Assembly (NCBI GenBank): GCA_963815505.1
Contig: CAWFGU010000021.1
Coordinates: 1-64,000 of the forward strand
Origin: CAXBBB01 sp963815505
Lineage (GTDB): Bacteria > Bacteroidota > Rhodothermia > Rhodothermales > BA12
Reading direction: 5' to 3'
DNA length: 64,000 nucleotides
The notes below the pieces were generated by a model that saw only the letters and a program-made list of their open reading frames with translations, was not told the origin of the DNA and did no database searches. Every line of letters begins with the position of its first letter. Positions within the stretch are counted from its first letter, which is position 1. Of the stretch, positions 45,617 through 52,285 are shown in pieces. A program made the translations under genes and the position numbers.

Positions 45617-46381
45617 ATGGAACCCTCCCTCCAGGAACTAGCCGAAGCTTACGCCAGCGCCCCAGACGAGCAGCGTCGCGCGACCGTCGTCATGTCCGGC
45701 GTCCACCTCGTCCGCTCGGTCGTCGGGCGTACGAGCGTGCCCAACCACCCGCTCGCCTCGCGCGAAGACCTGGAGAGCGCCGGACTGATCGGCCTCTTGC
45801 AGGCGCTCGACCAGTACGATCCGGCACGCGGCACGCCGTTCGCCTCGTTCGCCTACAGCCGCATCCGAGGCTCGCTGATCGACTACCTGCGCACCATCGA
45901 CCCGCTCTCGCGCGACCAGCGGCGGCGCTTCGGCGAAGTGCAGCACGCCTACGAGACGCTGCGGCAGACGATGGGCGAAGAACCAGACGAAGAGGACGTG
46001 GCCGACTTCATCGGCATCACCGTCGACGAGTACCGCGACACGCTCAACCGCGCCCAGCGCCGATTCGCCCTGTCGATCCACAGCACGATCTACGACAACT
46101 CCGAAACGGCACTCTACGAGACGCTGCCCAGTGAGGACGCCGACGCGGCGTTCAACCAGATCGAGCAGGACTCGCTGATCAGCTACATCCAAACCATTAT
46201 CGGCGAGCAGTCCGAGCGCGAACAGCACATGCTGGGCCTCTACTACTACGAGGATCTGACGCTGCGCGAAATCGCTGGGCTGTACAACCTGACCGAGGCG
46301 CGCATTTCGCAGATCCTGGGCAAGAGCCTGCTCAAAATCCGCGCCCGCCTGAACGCCAACGAACTCGCGATGGCCGCATGA
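45617..46381 (+). CDS. RNA polymerase sigma factor, FliA/WhiG family
   Basis: 254 aa. Region 2 is 'LESAGLIGLLQALDQYDPAR' and 'GTPFASFAYSRIRGSLIDYL', with 'RTIDPLSRDQRR' entering region 3. Region 3 is 'ETLRQTMGEEPDEEDVADFI'. Region 4 is 'QSEREQHMLGLYYYEDLTLR' followed by the HTH 'EIAGLYNLTEARISQILGKS'. This is the sigma-28 (FliA/WhiG/SigD) group by region 2-4 sequence and size. No flagellar, chemotaxis or anti-sigma genes are adjacent, so its regulon is unknown here. Confidence 0.92.
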   Translation: MEPSLQELAEAYASAPDEQRRATVVMSGVHLVRSVVGRTSVPNHPLASREDLESAGLIGLLQALDQYDPARGTPFASFAYSRIRGSLIDYLRTIDPLSRDQRRRFGEVQHAYETLRQTMGEEPDEEDVADFIGITVDEYRDTLNRAQRRFALSIHSTIYDNSETALYETLPSEDADAAFNQIEQDSLISYIQTIIGEQSEREQHMLGLYYYEDLTLREIAGLYNLTEARISQILGKSLLKIRARLNANELAMAA

Positions 46382-46651
46382 CGCTGGCTCCCTACACGCG
46401 AGGCAATACCCTGAGGAAGGGCGAAAGTCACGCTTCGACGGTCGGCACTTCGATCCTACGTCAGTCGTTCCTGCGCGAGGTCGAATCTACCGTCGTGGCC
46501 TGGGAAGGCAAGGCTCCGACCGCCTCATCTCGTCGCGCGGAGGTGCGCCGCGCGCCTATCCGACGACGCGCGCTCTCTGGAGCAGCCGAGCAGCGTGGAT
46601 GACTGCCGGGGTCCCCGCCCCGGTCCTCGGCCAACGAATCGGTGCGAGGCG
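46382..46651. other. Convergent intergenic region (270 bp)
   Basis: Lies between the sigma factor and DUF1499 genes. A 74-codon frame at 46378-46602 overlaps the sigma stop by ATGA, but its protein is Arg/Ser-rich without any recognisable feature. I see no clear terminator. Nothing here can be called with confidence. Confidence 0.35.
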
Positions 46652-47036
46652 CTACGCCTCACCCGCCGCGCGCGCTTCGGCCAGAGCCTGCTCCAGCGCC
46701 TCCAGAGTACTTGCCGATGCGGCGCTTGTTGACGCCCAGATCGCTGCGGCCACTCCGCGAAGCGCTGCGGACGTAGAGGGCCGAGCCTTCGCCGTGCGGG
46801 ACGACGCGGATCGCCAGATCGTCGGTGAACATCAGCACGCGGAACGTGGCGTCGATGTGCAGACGGCCCTCATCCGTGATCACGGTGTGCGGGCCGACGC
46901 GGCTCAGCGCATGTTCGGCTATCAGCCAAAGCGTGCGCGGCTCGACCTCGAATGCGTTGCCGCCCGTCGCGCAGTTGGGCGTGCCGGGGCATGGCGGAAG
47001 TGGCGTCTCCGGGAGGGTATCGGCAGATGTGCTCAC
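46652..47036 (-). CDS. DUF1499 domain protein (frameshifted near C-terminus)
   Basis: About 127 aa after repair. 'PLPPCPGTPNCATGGNAFEV' is the Cys-containing DUF1499 opening, followed by 'HIDATFRVLMFTDDLAIRVV', 'SALYVRSASRSGRSDLGVNK' and 'RRIGKY'. The 'R.SRVGRSDLGVN..R' block is diagnostic. After 'GKY' one surplus T (~46706) shifts the frame; removing it gives 'LEALEQALAEARAAG' and a stop at 46652. The GTG start overlaps the ccmE stop (GTGA). Function is unknown; in other genomes the family is often envelope-associated. Confidence 0.75.
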
Positions 47037-47434
47037 GTGGCCGCCTCGGCTTCGAGCGCCTGGATCGCCCGCTCCTCGTTGTACTTCGACGGGCACTTTA
47101 CCAAGATGTGCTCGGCTACGAACGCCTCGCCGTCGACTCGGCCCTCGACGACGACTTGATCAGCGTCTTCGAAGTTAGGAGGCTTGGGGTTGTGATAGAC
47201 GACCGGCCTACGCGCTCCGCCCTCATCGAGCATCACGAACGAAAAAACGTTGGTCGCTGGATCGTAGGCGAATCCGGCATCGCGGTCCCACGTGCCGACG
47301 ACGTGCGCGCTGGCCGAGGTGCGCTCGGCCTCGGCGAAGTCCATGTAGCCGCCGACGTTGGCGCCGAAGCTGTTGATGAGCAGGATGCTGAATACAGCCA
47401 GCAGCACGAGGCCGCCGATGGTTTTGGGCTTCAT
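47033..47434 (-). CDS. ccmE: Cytochrome c maturation protein CcmE (CxxxY type)
   Basis: 133 aa periplasmic haem chaperone anchored by one N-terminal helix ('TIGGLVLLAVFSILLINSFG'). The OB-fold core reads 'RPVVYHNPKPPNFEDADQVV' and 'VEGRVDGEAFVAEHILVKCP'. The haem-attaching site of E. coli CcmE is His in HxxxY; here the aligned position is Cys in 'KCPSKY' (CxxxY), as in the System I* variant. I start at 47434 (MKPKTIGG); earlier codons are in the spacer to ccmD. It is coupled to DUF1499 downstream. Confidence 0.92.
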   Translation of the reverse strand: MKPKTIGGLVLLAVFSILLINSFGANVGGYMDFAEAERTSASAHVVGTWDRDAGFAYDPATNVFSFVMLDEGGARRPVVYHNPKPPNFEDADQVVVEGRVDGEAFVAEHILVKCPSKYNEERAIQALEAEAAT

Positions 47435-47444
47435 AACGGTCGAG

Positions 47445-47768
47445 TTAGAGAGAGTCGATACGAGTGGTGTGCGTCGGGGATTCCTTGGCCCGGTCGAATG
47501 ACTCTCGCTCATCGGCAAGTTTTTCGAGACGAGCGATGCGGCGATCCGTCCGTGCGATGAACAGGGCAATGCCGATCCAGATAACAGTCAGGACGGCGGC
47601 GACGACGTAGAGTTTGTCTTGCTGCAGCAGGTAGACTTCCAGCCCATAAGGCGGCGCGTCCGGCACAGCCTGAGTAGATACCAGCGCAGCACCCGCAGAA
47701 ACCGACGCCAACGAGTCAGCGGTGGTCGTTAGCGAGTCTTGGAGCGTCGAGAGCATCGGGAGAGACAT
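47445..47768 (-). CDS. ccmD: CcmD-family protein
   Basis: 107 aa from the ATG at 47768, which overlaps the ccmC stop. The core is one helix, 'LYVVAAVLTVIWIGIALFIA', followed by the basic 'RTDRRIARLEKLADERE', as in Bacteroidota CcmD proteins. An Ala/Ser/Thr-rich N-terminal extension (~1-45) is not conserved. It helps release holo-CcmE from the CcmABC complex. The gene order ccmC-ccmD-ccmE supports the call. Confidence 0.8.
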   Translation of the reverse strand: MSLPMLSTLQDSLTTTADSLASVSAGAALVSTQAVPDAPPYGLEVYLLQQDKLYVVAAVLTVIWIGIALFIARTDRRIARLEKLADERESFDRAKESPTHTTRIDSL

Positions 47769-48475
47769 CACAGCGCGGAAGGAGGATCGAGGCGGCGCTC
47801 AGCGAAGGCGAGGCGGACACGCTGCGTGTAGAGCACCCAGAACAGCGCGATGAACAGCAGGAACGACGGGTAGAGGACGACGCGCATCAGCGGATGCGTG
47901 ATCTGGCTGAACGCCGGATTGCCCTCGGCACCGGGATGGAGGCTCGCCATCTGACGCGGCAGGACGTAGAGCAGAAACGGGACGGTGGCGAAAGCGAACA
48001 GGTTGTACGCCGCCCCGATGCGCGCGCGCAGCCGCTCGCCGTCGAACGCCGTCCGCAGGATGAAGTACGCCGCGTAGATCAGCATCACGACGGCCGCCAT
48101 CGCCTGCTTGGGATCGTTGTTCCACCACTTGCCCGTCCCCTGATACCACGTGAAGCGCGCCCAGATCATGCCGGTCACCAGGCCCAGCGTGCCAAAAAGC
48201 AGAAGCAGCCGCGCCGCCTCGCGCGAGCGCACGTCGCGCGCAATGTCGCCCGTACGCAGGTACTGCCCCGCATGCCACGCCGACACGCCACTGGCCGCCA
48301 TCAGCGTGAACCACATCGGCACGTGGAAGAACAGGTTGCGTGCCGTCTGCGCCAGGATATTGTCGACGCGCGGGAAGTCGATCAGGAAGCCGCCGAGCAC
48401 GACCAGCGTCAGTCCGACGAACACGATGGCGCGGACGATGCGATAGCGGCGGAGGTTGACTTGTGCGACGGGCAT
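47768..48475 (-). CDS. ccmC: CcmC-type haem export/handling protein (CcsA family)
   Basis: 235 aa with six transmembrane helices. I start at 48475 (MPVAQVNLRRYRIVRAIV). Landmarks are 'NLFFHVPMWFTLMAASGVSA' (first haem-ligand His), the Trp-rich loop 'ARFTWYQGTGKWWNNDPKQA', and 'SQITHPLMRVVLYPSF' (second His). The Trp-rich loop is the CcmC WWD-like motif, with NNDPK in place of the common VWDAR. It loads haem onto CcmE. Confidence 0.92.
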   Translation of the reverse strand: MPVAQVNLRRYRIVRAIVFVGLTLVVLGGFLIDFPRVDNILAQTARNLFFHVPMWFTLMAASGVSAWHAGQYLRTGDIARDVRSREAARLLLLFGTLGLVTGMIWARFTWYQGTGKWWNNDPKQAMAAVVMLIYAAYFILRTAFDGERLRARIGAAYNLFAFATVPFLLYVLPRQMASLHPGAEGNPAFSQITHPLMRVVLYPSFLLFIALFWVLYTQRVRLAFAERRLDPPSAL

Positions 48476-48799
48476 GACAATCGGCGGTGGACTAATGCTA
48501 ACGACGCGGACGCATCCACTTTCCCAACGCGACGTGAATACAGCCAAAACGCACGAGCGGTGCATCAACCGGATTCGAGAGGCTGACCACACAGAACAAA
48601 CCCACCACGGGGGGCGACTCCTCTAGTCGCCCAGAGGCCAACGTGCCGCCAGTTGGACGAGACATCCCCAAATCTAGGTCGTAGGCGAGCGGCAGCTATA
48701 TAAGTCCGGCGGTCACCCCAGATTGCCACCTTGCAAGGGCGGGGCAGGCTGTCGCTACGCTCCTCGCAATGACGAAGGGAAGAATCGCAGGGTTGAGCG
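48476..48799. other. Spacer between ccmB and ccmC (324 bp)
   Basis: Contains the palindromic repeat at 48712-48773 and no gene that I can support. A ccm operon is usually tight, so this gap probably reflects insertion of the repeat. Confidence 0.5.
48712..48773. repeat. Short palindromic repeat element, copy B
   Basis: 62 bp starting GTCACCCC and ending GCAATGAC. On the minus strand it reads GTCATTGCGAGGAGCGTAGC, GACAGCCTGCCCC and then GGCAATCTGGGGTGAC. It shares its core with copy A at 38634-38742. A bare 11-bp match (GTCATTGCGAG) also occurs at 56870-56880. Confidence 0.7.
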
Positions 48800-49516
48800 T
48801 CAGTCTGCCCAGACGTACTCGAAGAGTAGCGCCGATGCCGTGATCACCGTCGCCGCGAAGAGCGCCAGCGTCGTCAGATCGCCTTGAGCCGTCGACCAGA
48901 GGAACGCGCCGGAGAGGGCGCCGCGTGTCAGGCGGACGCCGGGGAGCAGGACGGGAACGAGGAGTGGAAACAGCAGGACCGGGAGCAGGGCGGCGCCTCG
49001 CTGGTCGGCCCGGGCCAGCATCGACGCCAGCAACGTAGCGGCTCCGGCCAGTCCGACGGCGCCCAGCGCAAGACTCCCGGCCAGCAGTCCCGGATTGGCG
49101 ACGCCCTGCCCCAGGACGAGCAAAAATGCGGGCGTCGTCGACGCGCTCAGCAGGCCGACGAGTACGAGGTTGAACAGCAGTTTTCCGGCGTAGAGCGCGT
49201 TGGGGGGCGCGTGCAGGCGCAAGAACAGCAGCGTGCCCCCCTCGGCCTCGTACACGAACGCGCGCCCCAGCCCGACCGACGCTCCGAACAGCAGCACCAT
49301 CCACAGCATCGCTGCCAGAACAGTCGGCGAGGCGCCTTCGCGGCCCAGCGCGAACCACACCAGAACTGTCGTGCCGCCGGCGAACGCCAGCGTCAGGTTG
49401 AGCGCGAACCGGCTGCGCAGCTCGAGCCGCGCGTCCTTCTCGAAGACCGCCCACGCGCTGCGCATCCAGGCGCGGGCGCGGTGCGTTGCGGTTGGTGTCG
49501 CGGATGGCTGGGTCAT
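48800..49516 (-). CDS. ccmB: Haem exporter protein CcmB
   Basis: 238 aa, six helices. It starts at the ATG at 49516 (MTQPSATPTATH). 'AVFEKDARLELRSRFALNLT' is the conserved CcmB N-terminus, 'VYEAEGGTLLFLRLHAPPNA' the characteristic loop, and 'LLPVLLFPLLVPVLLPGVRL' the long helix pair. It is the permease of the CcmAB ABC complex; ccmA is not in the window. It is followed on the same strand by a repeat-containing spacer and ccmC. Confidence 0.93.
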   Translation of the reverse strand: MTQPSATPTATHRARAWMRSAWAVFEKDARLELRSRFALNLTLAFAGGTTVLVWFALGREGASPTVLAAMLWMVLLFGASVGLGRAFVYEAEGGTLLFLRLHAPPNALYAGKLLFNLVLVGLLSASTTPAFLLVLGQGVANPGLLAGSLALGAVGLAGAATLLASMLARADQRGAALLPVLLFPLLVPVLLPGVRLTRGALSGAFLWSTAQGDLTTLALFAATVITASALLFEYVWAD

Positions 49517-49557
49517 GTGCGGCGGATTCCTTGCTCCACGATACTCCACGCCTTGCT

Positions 49558-50349
49558 ATGTCGCAGCCTTCATTGGGTCCATCTTTGCCGAAATCCGACC
49601 GCACGCGCGGCGCCCTGCTCGGCCTCGCTGCCGGCGAAGCGCTCGGTCGGCCCGTCGACAAAATGAGCCACCAGAATGTGCGGACGTACTTCAAAGGCAT
49701 CAAAGGCTACGTCGGACACGAGCGGACGGACGTGAAGGCAGGCGCCATCGGCCCCATAGCACACGGCATCCCCGGCTTCGTCATCGGCATACGCGGCGAC
49801 TGGAGCGCACCAGACTTCGACCTCAACGAGGACCAGGGCGATGCGCCACCCGACACCTTGCCTGGCGACGCGCACGACGTAGCGGGCGGAACGATCTCAG
49901 TCCTCTACGACACTCCCCACCGGCGCGACAGCGTCTTGAAAACGCTCCACACGGCGGCGCTCAGATACACGATAGAGTCCATTCCCGACCAGTTCGACTC
50001 CGATCTATTCTGGATGCACCTCGAAGAGCAGGCCCAGAGCACCGAAATGGCTCAGCCGCTCGCCGACGTGCGCGGCGCCCTCGACTACTTCCCGCTCGAC
50101 CTCGCTGACGCGTGCGGAGAGACCGATACAGTAATGTCGGCGTGGCTCTTTGGCGTGGCGATGTTCGCGCGCAATCCTCACCTCGTAGAGGCGACGCTGC
50201 TATCGGCTGTCAACGTCGGCGGATGGGCGAGCATTGTCGGGGCGACGGCGGGCAGCCTGCTCGGCGCGCTCAACGGGTGGAGCGCGTTTCCGGCTGAGTG
50301 GCGCGACGGGCTGACTGGCGCCGACGACTTGCGCGCGCTGGCCGGATAG
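49558..50349 (+). CDS. ADP-ribosylglycohydrolase (DraG) family protein
   Basis: 263 aa. 'TRGALLGLAAGEALGRPVDK' is the N-terminal DraG motif. The usual metal-binding centre GDDT is not seen in the central region; 'GDAHDVAGGTISVLYDT' may stand in for it. 'ACGETDTVMSAWLFGVAMFA' matches the GxDxDT helix (usually GGDTDT), and 'VNVGGWASIVGATAGSLLGA' matches the last motif. In the family, a di-Mg enzyme removes ADP-ribose from proteins or other targets. Parts of the metal site look divergent, so activity is uncertain. It is divergent from ccmB and 87 bp upstream of the PPOX gene. Confidence 0.8.
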   Translation: MSQPSLGPSLPKSDRTRGALLGLAAGEALGRPVDKMSHQNVRTYFKGIKGYVGHERTDVKAGAIGPIAHGIPGFVIGIRGDWSAPDFDLNEDQGDAPPDTLPGDAHDVAGGTISVLYDTPHRRDSVLKTLHTAALRYTIESIPDQFDSDLFWMHLEEQAQSTEMAQPLADVRGALDYFPLDLADACGETDTVMSAWLFGVAMFARNPHLVEATLLSAVNVGGWASIVGATAGSLLGALNGWSAFPAEWRDGLTGADDLRALAG

Positions 50350-50435
50350 CGCTCTCACGTCGGCGTTACGCCGCGAGGGAAACGCCAACACGCCGGTGCG
50401 CTTCCACCCGCCTCACCTCCATCGACCTTTCCGTA

Positions 50436-50969
50436 ATGCCCGCTACCCCGCACGTCCAGAACTCCAACGAGCCGACGAGAGCAGAAGCCATCGAAACACT
50501 CGCCGACATCCTCACCGGCTACCGCGTCTGTATGCTCGTCACACGCGACGCGTCGGAAGGCGTACTCCGGGGCCGCCCGATGGCACTGCGCAACGACCGG
50601 TTCGAGGGCACGCTCTGGTTTCTGACCGATAGCCGCTCGCACAAAGTGGACGAAGTCGAGGACGAGCGCGACGTATGCGTAGTCATCAGCGATCCGAGCC
50701 AGGAGCGCTCCGTCTCGGTGTCCGGTAAGGCGTTCTTGTCGCGCGACCGTGCCAAGATCCATGAGGTCTGGACCGAGGCCGACATGTCGTGGTTTCCCGA
50801 AGGGCCAGACGGCGAGCACGTGGCGCTGCTGCGCATCGAGGTGACGGCGGCAGAGTATTGGGATGCCCCGGACGCCAAACTCGTCCAACTCTTCGGCCTC
50901 GCCAAAGCACTCGTCACGGGCGAGCCATACAAAGGCGAAGGATCCGAAAATGCCAAGCTGGAGATGTGA
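50436..50969 (+). CDS. Pyridoxamine 5'-phosphate oxidase-family protein (general stress type)
   Basis: 177 aa split-barrel flavin-binding protein. 'RAEAIETLADILTGYRVCML', 'GVLRGRPMALRNDRFEGTLW', 'FLTDSRSHKVDEVEDERDVC' and 'YVxxSD'-like 'VVISDPSQERSVSVSGKA' match the general-stress protein 26 group. 'YWDAPDAKLVQLFGLAKALV' is the typical C-terminus. It is probably a FMN- or F420-dependent oxidoreductase and not a true PdxH. I start at MPATPHVQNS. Confidence 0.9.
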   Translation: MPATPHVQNSNEPTRAEAIETLADILTGYRVCMLVTRDASEGVLRGRPMALRNDRFEGTLWFLTDSRSHKVDEVEDERDVCVVISDPSQERSVSVSGKAFLSRDRAKIHEVWTEADMSWFPEGPDGEHVALLRIEVTAAEYWDAPDAKLVQLFGLAKALVTGEPYKGEGSENAKLEM

Positions 50970-51000
50970 GGGCCCTGGTCGGGCCAGTCTTCAGACAGAC

Positions 51001-51035
51001 AACCGCTCGGCCCTCACTTCGAGAGCCGAGCGGTT
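51001..51035. terminator. Convergent hairpin between PPOX and murB genes
   Basis: Perfect 11-bp inverted repeat AACCGCTCGGC / GCCGAGCGGTT with a 13-nt loop, in the 71-bp space between two convergent genes. The T-run is weak on both strands. Confidence 0.65.
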
Positions 51036-51040
51036 GCGTT

Positions 51041-52000
51041 CTACCCGACGGCGGTCGGCGTGTCGAACTCGCCGATGAAGCCGATTTCGGTTTGGAGCGC
51101 GTACCCCGTTTCCTTTTCGACCGTCGCCTGGATGTGGTCGATTAGGCCGCGCACGTCAGCGGCTTTGGCATTGTCGGCGTTGATCAAGATGTTGGCGTGG
51201 CGCTGCGTGACCATCGCTCCACCGACGCGCAGTCCTTTCATGCCGCACCCGTCGATCAGCCGCCCCGCACCGACGCCTTCGATTTTTTTGAAGATGGAGC
51301 CAGCCGACGGCTCACTGTGCAACGGCGGATGGCGCTCGCGGCGCCACTCGATGTTGGCTTCCATCACCTCGTGCATGCGGCCCCGGTCGCCGGGCGTGAG
51401 TTGGAACGTGGCCGATAGCACGATGTCGTCCGTGATGTGGAGCGTCGAATAGTCGTATCCGAAGTCGAACCACTCGTGATCGACGATGCGGCGCGCGTTG
51501 TCCTCGCCCAGCAGTTCGGCCGACAGCGTGACCTCCTCGACGAACATCGTCCGCTCGCGTTCGGGCGGCGGCGATAGAAAGTGCAGGTTCTGCCACAACG
51601 CCCCGCCGACCGTCGACGGGATGCCGACGTAATGCTCCAAACCGGACAAACCCGCATCGACAGCCTCGGTGATCACGTCGGGATATAAAACCGCGCCGCT
51701 CTCGGCCCACAACTGCGCACCGTCGCGGTCGATGCGGACGTGCCGGGCGGCATTTCTGATCACGAGCCCGCGGTAGCCGCCATCGCCGACGAGAATGTTG
51801 GCGCCCAAGCCGAGGAGGAAGAAGGGAATTTCTAACTCGCGTGCCACCGTAACGGCTTCGGCAAGTTCATCTGCCGTGTGAGCTTCGAAAAACAGATCCG
51901 CCGGGCCACCGATTCGGAACGTGGTGTAGGGAGCGAGTGAAACGTCGCGCTGGAGTCGGGGACCAAGGCGAGCGGAAAGCGCTTCGTGTTTTCTAGTCAA
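51041..52000 (-). CDS. murB: UDP-N-acetylenolpyruvoylglucosamine reductase
   Basis: About 319 aa. It reduces UDP-GlcNAc-enolpyruvate to UDP-MurNAc with NADPH and FAD. 'SLAPYTTFRIGGPADLFFEA' and 'FFLLGLGANILVGDGGYRGL' bind FAD; 'GLSGLEHYVGIPSTVGGALW' is the MurB signature; 'HPPLHSEPSAGSIFKKIEG' supplies the catalytic Ser, and 'LIDGCGMKGLRVGGAMVTQR' the C-terminal part. The start is uncertain: no ATG or GTG lies close to the conserved region, and I use TTG at 52000 (LTRKHEALS). In-frame ATGs exist further upstream at non-conserved positions. Confidence 0.92.
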   Translation of the reverse strand: MTRKHEALSARLGPRLQRDVSLAPYTTFRIGGPADLFFEAHTADELAEAVTVARELEIPFFLLGLGANILVGDGGYRGLVIRNAARHVRIDRDGAQLWAESGAVLYPDVITEAVDAGLSGLEHYVGIPSTVGGALWQNLHFLSPPPERERTMFVEEVTLSAELLGEDNARRIVDHEWFDFGYDYSTLHITDDIVLSATFQLTPGDRGRMHEVMEANIEWRRERHPPLHSEPSAGSIFKKIEGVGAGRLIDGCGMKGLRVGGAMVTQRHANILINADNAKAADVRGLIDHIQATVEKETGYALQTEIGFIGEFDTPTAVG

Positions 52001-52247
52001 AATCGGTGATGGAGAAGAATAGGGCAAGGGTAAGATGGGGATAACGGCGCTGGTGTAAAAGCGTGCCCGTGCAACGACGCCGCGACACCATTGGATGCCC
52101 ATCCGAACGGCGATACGGTTCACCGGCATTGCACGACGATCCACAGATGGGGCACACAACTGAGCACCGACACACTTTCATAACACTTGGGGCGCACTAT
52201 CTTCTCTTTCCACGCGCCACCCCACTTTACCGGCGCACCGATTGCCA

Positions 52248-52279
52248 TTTGGCAACAACCCCCACACACCATACTTATA
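52248..52279 (+). promoter_or_regulatory. Possible Bacteroidota-type promoter before susC
   Basis: TTTG at 52248-52251 and TACTTATA at 52272-52279 are separated by 20 nt, approximating the TTTG-N19-21-TAnnTTTG consensus. It is so close to the susC ATG (52286) that the transcript would be nearly leaderless, which weakens the call. The rest of the murB-susC divergent spacer shows no gene. Confidence 0.25.
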
Positions 52280-52285
52280 GCTACT

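Noticed and set aside
46378..46602. 74-codon frame overlapping the sigma-factor stop by ATGA
   Set aside because: The overlap is suggestive, but the protein is Arg/Ser/Ala-rich with no fold or family features, so I do not call it a gene.
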